Positions 1 to 4,986 of a stretch of 5,190 bases of DNA are shown here, one piece after another. The DNA is taken from the NCBI GenBank assembly GCA_034429695.1, contig DAOUGC010000128.1:1-5190 (forward strand), written 5' to 3'. Position 1 is the stretch's first letter. Each line of letters opens with the position of its first letter. This stretch comes from DAOUGC01 sp034429695 (GTDB taxonomy: Bacteria > Chloroflexota > Anaerolineae > Anaerolineales > Anaerolineaceae). The notes beneath the pieces are model-generated. The model saw only the letters and a program-made list of their open reading frames with translations. It searched no databases and was not told the origin of the DNA. Position numbers and translations under genes: made by a program.

Positions 1-1
1 G

Positions 2-28
2 GCTAGCAACTTCGTCTCGGTTGAATAA
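2..28 (+). CDS. Possible C-terminal tail of an upstream gene (partial)
   Basis: The frame starting at base 2 reads eight codons (A S N F V S V E) and then stops with TAA at 26-28. An intrinsic terminator begins about 30 bp later on the same strand, which is the normal spacing for the end of a + strand gene. Another frame stays open through this stretch into the terminator, so the assignment rests only on the stop-then-terminator arrangement. Nothing about function can be said from eight residues. Confidence 0.3.
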   Translation, partial: ASNFVSVE

Positions 29-58
29 TGCGTCATTCCTTTGGTTCCGGTCATATGA

Positions 59-104
59 AAAGCACCTCCTGCTTCTATTCTCGCATGAGGTGCTTTCTTT
101 TTCT
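59..104 (+). terminator. Intrinsic terminator of the upstream transcript
   Basis: A 10-bp perfect stem pairs AAAGCACCTC (59-68) with GAGGTGCTTT (87-96). After one C/T mismatch it continues with TGC (70-72) paired to GCA (83-85). The loop is 73-82. The right arm runs into a T-rich tail (TTTCTTTTTCT, 94-104), so it works on the + strand. It insulates the LacI-family gene from whatever lies upstream. Confidence 0.8.
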
Positions 105-168
105 GTCTTGCTTTTTGGGGTCAGTTCAAAATGAAGGGTGTCTTTTATGATTGGGAGGATGATCATGA

Positions 169-197
169 TTGACTTTTGCCGGTGGGTGTCATATAAT
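169..197 (+). promoter_or_regulatory. Sigma-70-type promoter of the LacI-family gene
   Basis: TTGACT at 169-174 (5 of 6 to the -35 consensus) and TATAAT at 192-197 (6 of 6 to the -10 consensus) are separated by exactly 17 bp. Transcription should start near 203-206, giving a leader of only about 20 nt before the ATG at 226. The last base of the -10 box is the first base of an operator-like palindrome, so a repressor bound there would block RNA polymerase directly. Confidence 0.8.
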
Positions 198-210
198 GCA
201 ATCGATTGCA
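197..210. promoter_or_regulatory. LacI-family operator 1 (autoregulatory)
   Basis: TGCAATCGATTGCA is a perfect 14-bp palindrome with a central CG, the form expected for LacI/PurR/CcpA-type repressors, whose hinge-helix leucine wedges into the central CpG step. It abuts the -10 box and covers the predicted start site 16-29 bp upstream of the repressor gene. The position implies negative autoregulation. A related palindrome occurs at 1275-1290. Binding by the adjacent regulator is inferred from position and symmetry. Confidence 0.8.
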
Positions 211-225
211 AAGAAAGTGTGAAAG

Positions 226-1239
226 ATGAGCAAAGACAGCGTTCAAAGCCTCAGTGACATCGCCCGGTTGGCAAACGTCTCCATATCGACGGTCTCGCGG
301 GCTTTAAATAACAGCCCGTTGATTAACGTCGAAACGCGCGAGCGCATCCAGGCCATTGCCAGGGAACACAACTTCCGCATGAATGCATCGGCGCGCAACC
401 TGCGTACGCGCTCCAGCCGCACGATTGCTTTTGTTGCCCCAACTTATTTTCCAGAATTTTTTTCAGCCGAAGACCTGTTTGGCATGGGCTTGCTGAGCGG
501 CATAGGCAGGGGACTGCAGCAGGTGGGCTACGATCTGTTGATAGTTCACAATGACCCTCGGGATAGCGCCTGGGTGCATGATTACCTGGAAAGCGGGCGG
601 GCGGATGGATTTATCCTGATCCAATCCACCCTCAAACCGGCCAACCTCAAGCTGCTGGTGGAATCAGGTGCGCCTTTCATTTTGTGGGGTGTGCCGGTCG
701 AAAATTACCAGTATTGCTCGGTGACCGGGGATAATTTTAGCGGAGGCGTGCTGGCAACCGGTCATTTGATCCAAACCGGCCGGAAGCGCATTGCCTTCCT
801 GGGCGGGCCGGAAGACAACCGCACGGTGCAAACCCGCCTGAGTGGATACGAACATGCCCTGCAAAACGCCGGTTTGTTGCCTGACCGCAACCTGATTGCC
901 TTTGGCGACTACTCATATGCATCCGGCGTGCGCTGTATGCAGCACCTGCTGGAATGTGCCCCCGACCTGGACGCGGTGTTTGTAACCAGCGACCTGATGG
1001 CGATCGGCGTAATCGAAGCTGTGCAAAGCCGCGGCGGGCGCGTACCGCGCGATGTGGCTGTGGTGGGCTACGACGACCTGCCCATTGCTGAGTTCAACAA
1101 CCTGCCGTTGACCACCATCCGGCAGAACCTGCAGTTGGCCGGGCGCTTGCTGGCCGAAAACCTGATCCAGCACATTCAAACCGGGGTCATCACCAACGTC
1201 ACCACGCCGGTGGAGCTGGTGATCCGCAAGTCAGCCTGA
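226..1239 (+). CDS. LacI-family transcriptional repressor
   Basis: A 337-residue cytoplasmic DNA-binding regulator of typical family length. The N-terminal LacI helix-turn-helix spans about residues 8-30 (SLSDIARLANVS, then STVSRALNN). The residues aligned with LacI Tyr17, Gln18 and Arg22 are Ile20, Ser21 and Arg25. The hinge helix follows (about 51-60, RMNASARNLR), with Leu59 where LacI has its CpG-wedging leucine. The rest is a periplasmic-binding-protein-like effector domain (about 65-335), including the conserved AVVGYDDLPIAEF stretch (278-290) and TTIRQ (296-300). ATG at 226 is chosen because the HTH begins right after it and the only nearby upstream in-frame start (GTG at 217) is followed at once by a stop. 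The Shine-Dalgarno is poor (only purine-rich AAGAAAG and GAAAG), so expression is probably low. Operators upstream of this gene and of the next one suggest it controls both. The ligand is not identifiable; the family usually senses sugars, sugar phosphates or nucleosides. Confidence 0.95.
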   Translation: MSKDSVQSLSDIARLANVSISTVSRALNNSPLINVETRERIQAIAREHNFRMNASARNLRTRSSRTIAFVAPTYFPEFFSAEDLFGMGLLSGIGRGLQQVGYDLLIVHNDPRDSAWVHDYLESGRADGFILIQSTLKPANLKLLVESGAPFILWGVPVENYQYCSVTGDNFSGGVLATGHLIQTGRKRIAFLGGPEDNRTVQTRLSGYEHALQNAGLLPDRNLIAFGDYSYASGVRCMQHLLECAPDLDAVFVTSDLMAIGVIEAVQSRGGRVPRDVAVVGYDDLPIAEFNNLPLTTIRQNLQLAGRLLAENLIQHIQTGVITNVTTPVELVIRKSA

Positions 1240-1264
1240 GACGGCGGTGGGCTGCGAAAATTTT

Positions 1265-1295
1265 TTGATAGTGGCTGCAAACGTTTGCAGATAAG
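1265..1295 (+). promoter_or_regulatory. Tentative promoter of the kinase-exporter operon
   Basis: TTGATA at 1265-1270 is a fair -35 box (5 of 6). GATAAG at 1290-1295 is a weak -10 box (4 of 6) at a long 19-bp spacing. The 16-bp operator palindrome fills most of the spacer, which is the only reason to favour this pair over other weak matches in the gap. If used, the message would carry a leader of about 175 nt. Confidence 0.35.
1275..1290. promoter_or_regulatory. LacI-family operator 2 (upstream of the kinase-exporter operon)
   Basis: CTGCAAACGTTTGCAG is a perfect 16-bp palindrome. Its inner 14 bases, TGCAAACGTTTGCA, differ from operator 1 only at the two symmetric positions flanking the central AACGTT/ATCGAT core. 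It sits 36 bp after the repressor stop codon and 186 bp before the kinase start. Sharing the TGCAA-n-CG-n-TTGCA pattern with the site at the repressor's own promoter argues that the same protein binds both. Confidence 0.82.
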
Positions 1296-1430
1296 GTGTC
1301 ATGCAGATAACGTGAGTGGATTGGCCCGGGCAACCCGCGCCATAACAGGATTATGCTGATAGGTTGGCTGCCTTGCCAGTTGGGAATCACTGAATGGAAA
1401 TGGTCGCTGCCGGAAGACAGGGCGTGATCA

Positions 1431-1445
1431 CAAAAACGGTTTTTG
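1431..1445. repeat. Odd-length palindrome just before the kinase gene
   Basis: CAAAAACGGTTTTTG is symmetric around G1438 (7 + 1 + 7) and ends 18 bases before the ribosome binding site. It could be a further protein-binding site or a small RNA hairpin with a CGG loop. It lacks the TGCAA half-site of the two LacI-type operators, so it is not assigned to the same regulator. The rest of the 1240-1476 gap, apart from operator 2, shows only a direct 9-bp repeat TGCAGATAA (1286-1294 and 1302-1310). Confidence 0.4.
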
Positions 1446-1476
1446 AACGACATCAATCGCATCAAGGAGAGCAAGC

Positions 1477-2457
1477 ATGGAAAGCAAAACAAAGAACCGC
1501 AAGACGCACGCGCAGGTGGCCCGCATGGTGGAACGCGCCTTTCCCGGCGTCACCCTGGCGCCCGGTGCAGATGCCATCGCTGAGTTGAAGGAAGGCTGGT
1601 TCAATGCGGCATACAACGTATGCCTGTCTGACGGCCGTCAGGTGATCCTCAAGATCGCGCCGCCGGTCGGCGCCGAGGTGCTGGCATACGAACAGGACAT
1701 CATGGCAACCGAGGTGGCTTCCATGCGCCGCGCAGCGCAAAATCCGGGCATCCCTGTGCCGGAGATTTACTACTTCGACCAGGCTCACGACCTGTGCGAC
1801 TCGGATTATTTTTTCATGGAAAAGCTCTCCGGTGAAAATTTTGGCGTCATTCGCCAGAACCTGCCCGCCGAAGTACAGGCACAGGCTGACCGCGAGATCG
1901 GCGGGATCGTGCGCGAGATCAACACCTTCACCGGCAGCTTCTTCGGTTATGACGGCAACCCGAACCTGCGCGCAGCTACATGGAAGGAAGCCTTCATCAA
2001 GATTGTGGACTCGGTGCTGGATGACGGTGTGAAGAAGGGCGCTGAGTACGGTATCAGCGTGGATGAAATCCGTGCGGTGGTTCAGAAACACGCCGGTGTG
2101 CTGGAGGAGATCACCACCCCGGTAATGACCCACTGGGACGCATGGGATCTGAATTTCTTCATCCAGGACGGGCACATCACCGGTATTCTGGATTTTGAGC
2201 GCGTGCTGTGGGCTGAACCGCTCATGGAGGCGCAGTTCCGCCTGATGGCCTTCACCGGCGGGGTCACCGAAAGCCTGCGCGCCTACGGCAAGACCACCTT
2301 CACGCGTAACGAGGACGTGCGCAACCAGCTTTACAACCTGCACCTTGGCCTGGTGATGAAGACCGAGTGCTACTACCGCAACTACGATACCGATGAAGTC
2401 AGCAACATGGGGCTTGGATTAATCGCCGCGTCGCTGAAATGGCTGCAGGAGAACTGA
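1477..2457 (+). CDS. APH/choline-kinase-fold phosphotransferase family protein
   Basis: A 326-residue cytoplasmic enzyme expected to transfer phosphate from a nucleotide to a hydroxyl group of a small molecule. Kinase-like landmarks are in order. Lys59 in VILKIAP is the ATP-phosphate lysine, and Glu79 is a candidate helix-C partner. The Brenner-type catalytic motif HWDAWDLN (219-226) supplies His219, Asp221 as catalytic base and Asn226. GILDFE (236-241) carries the metal-binding Asp239. The PGIPVPEIYYF segment (90-100) and FFMEKLSGE (112-120) are the usual hinge region of this superfamily. The start is supported by a strong AAGGAGA (1464-1470) six bases upstream. It is followed 6 bp later by a MATE exporter and preceded by a LacI-type operator. 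The superfamily includes aminoglycoside and macrolide kinases, choline, fructosamine and homoserine kinases, so the substrate is unknown. Drug or toxin inactivation is an inference from the exporter next door. Confidence 0.88.
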   Translation: MESKTKNRKTHAQVARMVERAFPGVTLAPGADAIAELKEGWFNAAYNVCLSDGRQVILKIAPPVGAEVLAYEQDIMATEVASMRRAAQNPGIPVPEIYYFDQAHDLCDSDYFFMEKLSGENFGVIRQNLPAEVQAQADREIGGIVREINTFTGSFFGYDGNPNLRAATWKEAFIKIVDSVLDDGVKKGAEYGISVDEIRAVVQKHAGVLEEITTPVMTHWDAWDLNFFIQDGHITGILDFERVLWAEPLMEAQFRLMAFTGGVTESLRAYGKTTFTRNEDVRNQLYNLHLGLVMKTECYYRNYDTDEVSNMGLGLIAASLKWLQEN

Positions 2458-2463
2458 TCCTCC

Positions 2464-3819
2464 ATGGCTGAAAAAGTTGAACGACTGGGCACGGAAAAGA
2501 TCGGCAAACTGCTGTGGGAGATGTCGTCACAGACCACGCTGGCGCTGCTGGTGTATGCCATTTACAGCGTCACCGATACGTATTTCCTGTCGGTCGGGAT
2601 CAACTCGCTGGCGGCGGCGGGGTCATCGATCATCTCGCCGGTGCTGATCGCGTTGGGGGGTGTGGCAACCACGGTGGGCGCCGGGGGCGCTTCGGTGGTA
2701 TCGCGCGCGCTGGGCGAAAACAACCCCCACAAAGCCTCGCGCACCGTGGCAAACACCTTCCTGCTATTCTGGGCGGTGGCGATTGTGATCACCATCCTGG
2801 GCACGATCTTCATCAAGCCGATTGTCCATTTGCTGGGGGCAACCGAAAGCGTTGCCCCTTATGCGATCACCTACGGGCGCATCATCTTTCTGGGCGCGCT
2901 CACCAGCACCGGTTTTTCCACCATCGTGCGCGCCGACGGCAGCGTGCGTTACTCCACGGCCATGTGGATCATCCCTGTCACCACCAATCTGGTGCTGTGC
3001 TGGTTGTTCATCATGGTGCTGGGCATGGGGGTGGAGGGGGCTGCACTGGCAACGGTGATCGGGCAGGCCATCTCGGCGGGGATGAGCATTTACTTTTTCT
3101 TCTTCCGCAAGAACCGCTCGTACAACATCCGGCTGGCGTATTTCAAGCCGCACTGGCCCACCATCGGCGAGGTGGTGCTGATCGGCTTTCCGTCCTTCCT
3201 CAAGAGCATGAGCGCCAGCCTGGTGGTGATCGTGACCAACAACCTGCTCAAAACCATCGGCGGAGACAGCGCCCTGAGCGTGTTTGCCATCGTCGGGCGG
3301 TTGTACAGCGGGCTGAACACCCCGCAGACCGGCATGGTGCAGGGCATGCAGCCGATTGTGGGCTACAACTTTGGTCAAAAGAAACACGAGCGGGTGCGCA
3401 AGACCATCGGGTACTCGCTTGGCGCTTCGGCGGTGTACGGGCTGCTGGTGGGCGCGCTGTGCCTGCTGTTCCCTGCCACGCTGATCGGACTGCTCTCGAA
3501 GGAGGCGCAGATCATCGTGGAAGGGCAGACGGCGCTGCGCCTGATGGCGTTTGCCTGTCCGGTGGGGGGCATCTCGGTGATGGTGGCGGCGTATTTTCAG
3601 GCGGTGGGGCGGGCAAAGGAAGCCATGCTGCTCACCCTGGGCGGCATCATCCTGATCAAACTGCCGGTGCTGCTGCTGTCGGCGGGGTTGTTCTCGCTGA
3701 ACGGCATCTGGGCGTCAGAAGCGGCGTCTGAGCTGATTTTGGCGGCGGTGGCGCTGCTGCTGCTGCGGAACTACCAGGCGCGCGTGGCCGCCGGTGAGCA
3801 ACTGGCGTACAGCGGGTGA
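2464..3819 (+). CDS. MATE-family multidrug efflux transporter, MepA-like
   Basis: A 451-residue inner-membrane protein of normal length for the family, with about twelve hydrophobic segments in two halves. It should export organic compounds in exchange for protons or sodium ions. Visible MATE features include TDTYFLSVG with Asp38 in the first membrane segment and the glycine-rich GGVATTVGAGGASVVSRALGE stretch around 65-85. RADGS (156-160) lies in the position of the family's RA-x-G loop. The second half carries QPIVGYNFGQKKHERV (296-311), typical of the MepA branch. The gene starts 6 bp after the kinase stop. Its likely Shine-Dalgarno AGGAG (2447-2451) lies inside the kinase's last codons and is rather far (12 bases) from the ATG, so translation is probably coupled. 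A strong terminator follows, making this the last gene of the operon. Exported substrate is unknown. Confidence 0.93.
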   Translation: MAEKVERLGTEKIGKLLWEMSSQTTLALLVYAIYSVTDTYFLSVGINSLAAAGSSIISPVLIALGGVATTVGAGGASVVSRALGENNPHKASRTVANTFLLFWAVAIVITILGTIFIKPIVHLLGATESVAPYAITYGRIIFLGALTSTGFSTIVRADGSVRYSTAMWIIPVTTNLVLCWLFIMVLGMGVEGAALATVIGQAISAGMSIYFFFFRKNRSYNIRLAYFKPHWPTIGEVVLIGFPSFLKSMSASLVVIVTNNLLKTIGGDSALSVFAIVGRLYSGLNTPQTGMVQGMQPIVGYNFGQKKHERVRKTIGYSLGASAVYGLLVGALCLLFPATLIGLLSKEAQIIVEGQTALRLMAFACPVGGISVMVAAYFQAVGRAKEAMLLTLGGIILIKLPVLLLSAGLFSLNGIWASEAASELILAAVALLLLRNYQARVAAGEQLAYSG

Positions 3820-3822
3820 GGG

Positions 3823-3840
3823 TGATTTTAGTAAAAATCA
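3823..3840 (+). repeat. Small AT-rich hairpin ahead of the terminator
   Basis: TGATTTT (3823-3829) pairs with AAAATCA (3834-3840) around a 4-base AGTA loop, starting four bases after the exporter stop codon. It directly adjoins the terminator hairpin and may stabilise the 3' end of the message. Confidence 0.45.
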
Positions 3841-3877
3841 AAGGGCGTGGAGGAGATGATCCTTCACGCCTTTTTTT
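3841..3877 (+). terminator. Strong intrinsic terminator of the kinase-exporter operon
   Basis: GGCGTGGAGG (3844-3853) pairs with CCTTCACGCC (3861-3870) in a 10-bp stem containing one G-U pair, with a 7-base loop. Seven consecutive T residues (3871-3877) follow at once, and the A/G bases at 3841-3843 can pair with the first of them. It marks the transcript end 21 bp after the exporter stop and separates the operon from the two small genes downstream. Confidence 0.92.
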
Positions 3878-3886
3878 GTTTGAAAG

Positions 3887-3930
3887 TCCGATGTTATGCC
3901 TGATTTTCCTGCAGCAGTGTTATCATCGGA
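3887..3930. repeat. Interrupted inverted repeat over the putative promoter of the small genes
   Basis: TCCGATG (3887-3893) is repeated inverted as CATCGGA (3924-3930). After one mismatch the match continues two more bases on each side (3895-3896 with 3921-3922). The right arm overlaps a likely -10 box. It may be an operator, a hairpin, or chance; its overlap with the promoter favours a regulatory role. Confidence 0.4.
3918..3926 (+). promoter_or_regulatory. Possible extended -10 promoter of the two small genes
   Basis: TGTTATCAT holds the TGn extension followed by TATCAT (5 of 6 to the -10 consensus). No good -35 box lies at the right distance, which is common for extended -10 promoters. Transcription would begin near 3932, about 40 bases before the ATG at 3972. 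A promoter is expected here because a strong terminator stands immediately upstream. Confidence 0.45.
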
Positions 3931-3971
3931 ATGCAGCAATGCAACCGATCTTTCACTTGCACAGGTGAGCA

Positions 3972-4475
3972 ATGGACGAATTTCATGAGGCAATGCAGGA
4001 ATATCAACGGCAGATGGCCAGGGGGATCATCCCGGTTGCCTATCGCGGGTTGATGGAGTTCATGCTGGAACTCAGGACCCATTTCAGCAACCGCCACGCT
4101 GATTTTTCGGTGTCGGGCAGCCTGTACCAGGGCTACATGGACATGACCTATTTTTCGGTCACACCCGTTTCGATGCGTCAGCTTAACCTCAAGGTGGCGG
4201 TGGTGTTCCTGCACGAGGATTTTCGTTTTGAAGTGTGGCTGGCAGGAGTCAACAAGCAGATCCAGGCGCAGTACTGGAAGCTGTTCAAGGACAGCGGCTG
4301 GGATCAATATCACCTGGTGGCTTCGCCGCGCGGCTCTGATGCCATTCTTGAACATGTGCTGGTGAAGGAACCCGACTTTTCGGACCTGCCTGTCCTGACC
4401 CGCCGTATCGAACGCGGGACACTGGCGTTCATTGAGGATGTGGAGACTTATCTGGCGGGTTCAGAACTGGTTTAG
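3972..4475 (+). CDS. Conserved protein of unknown function, DUF7000-like
   Basis: A 167-residue soluble protein with no signal peptide or membrane segment. From memory it resembles the family named DUF7000, recognised by the stretches SGSLYQGYMDMTYF (48-61), FRFEVWLAGVNKQIQ (84-98), YWKLFKDSGW (101-110) and a C-terminal EPDFSDLP (133-140) followed by a helix; this name was not checked. Those aromatic-rich motifs suggest a conserved ligand-binding or enzymatic fold, but no catalytic motif is evident and no function is known to me. The ATG at 3972 has AGGTGA (3963-3968) three bases upstream, and the frame has a stop at 3966, so the protein cannot start earlier; Met8 (3993) is an alternative start. 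It sits behind a terminator and so is probably transcribed separately from the exporter operon, likely together with the gene that starts 28 bp after it. Confidence 0.85.
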   Translation: MDEFHEAMQEYQRQMARGIIPVAYRGLMEFMLELRTHFSNRHADFSVSGSLYQGYMDMTYFSVTPVSMRQLNLKVAVVFLHEDFRFEVWLAGVNKQIQAQYWKLFKDSGWDQYHLVASPRGSDAILEHVLVKEPDFSDLPVLTRRIERGTLAFIEDVETYLAGSELV

Positions 4476-4490
4476 GCGTACCGTACCCGG

Positions 4491-4495
4491 AAGGA
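4491..4495 (+). promoter_or_regulatory. Ribosome binding site that fixes the start at 4504
   Basis: AAGGA lies eight bases before ATG 4504. The frame is open back to an ATG at 4432, but that start has no comparable site, would overlap the preceding gene by 44 bases, and adds an arginine- and tryptophan-rich leader that looks like out-of-frame reading of the neighbour. The site therefore supports 4504. Confidence 0.7.
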
Positions 4496-4503
4496 CGATT
4501 AGC

Positions 4504-4986
4504 ATGACCTCACCCACCCAACCAGCGCAGATTTTTCTGGATTTGCGCAAGCGTATTTTTAACACCGACCCTGATGAAATCGGCCTGCAGCGCGTGGAAG
4601 GGCGGCGGGCGTGGGGTGTGGTGATGGAGACCGGTTTTGATAACGGGGTCTTTACCCTGGTCGCATTGACAGATGGAACCGCCAGCCTGTATTTCAGCAA
4701 CGGGGGCGGCATGCTGGGCGGCGGACAGCACGAGGCTGTGGCTGAGGCGGCAAAGAAGCTTGCGGTCAGCGCCGATGGTTATTTGCTCTCCATGTTCCCC
4801 ACCGACAACTTTCCGCTGCCGGGCACTGGCAGGGTGCGTTTTTTTATCCTCACGGATACCAGCATATACGCGTCTGAAGCCAGCGAGGCTGACCTGGGGT
4901 CAGGAGCGCATCCGCTTTCTCCGCTGTTTGTCAGCGCGCATCAGGTGATCACACAATTCCGGTTGGTGTCAGAGAGTCGCCAGTAA
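4504..4986 (+). CDS. Conserved protein of unknown function (160 aa)
   Basis: A 160-residue soluble protein with no signal peptide or membrane span. It opens with a helix (IFLDLRKRIF, 10-19). A beta-rich core follows: WGVVMETGF (37-45), FTLVALTDGTASLYFSNGG (50-68) and the glycine-rich GGGMLGGGQHEAV (67-79), then a helix (80-90). Next come the segment FPTDNFPLPGTGRVRFFIL (98-116) and LGSGAHPLSPLFVSAHQVI (131-149). The pattern looks like a conserved family seen in diverse environmental bacteria, but I do not recognise a named domain or function. The gly-rich loop resembles neither a P-loop nor a classical Rossmann motif. It lies 28 bp downstream of the DUF7000-like gene on the same strand and is probably cotranscribed. 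Its last 38 bases are overlapped by an opposing frame. No clear terminator follows; a bulged hairpin at 5009-5032 lacks a T tract. Confidence 0.82.
   Translation: MTSPTQPAQIFLDLRKRIFNTDPDEIGLQRVEGRRAWGVVMETGFDNGVFTLVALTDGTASLYFSNGGGMLGGGQHEAVAEAAKKLAVSADGYLLSMFPTDNFPLPGTGRVRFFILTDTSIYASEASEADLGSGAHPLSPLFVSAHQVITQFRLVSESRQ

Noticed and set aside
159..257. Short frame starting at ATG 159 or 165 with a good GGGAGG site at 153-158, overlapping the repressor start
   Set aside because: It begins upstream of the strong promoter at 169-197, so the main transcript would not contain its start, and the 30-odd residues show no recognisable feature. Possible only if a longer transcript exists.
1232..1266. 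Possible terminator after the repressor gene (CAGCC 1232-1236 with GGCTG 1250-1254, then a T run at 1261-1266)
   Set aside because: The stem is only 5 bp plus wobbles and the T run is displaced by six bases, so it is not a convincing intrinsic terminator. Some read-through into the kinase gene is likely.
1462..2343. Long 293-codon open frame antisense to the kinase gene
   Set aside because: It mirrors the codon bias of a GC-rich gene, shows no recognisable motif, and the + strand frame has intact kinase motifs and a strong ribosome binding site.
2514..3731. 405-codon open frame inside the exporter gene in another + frame
   Set aside because: Its product is rich in His, Gly, Arg and Ala with no domain logic, as expected from shifted reading of a GC-rich membrane-protein gene.
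4432..4503. N-terminal extension of the 160-aa protein back to ATG 4432
   Set aside because: It overlaps the preceding gene in another frame, lacks a ribosome binding site, and adds an Arg/Trp-rich leader atypical for the protein.
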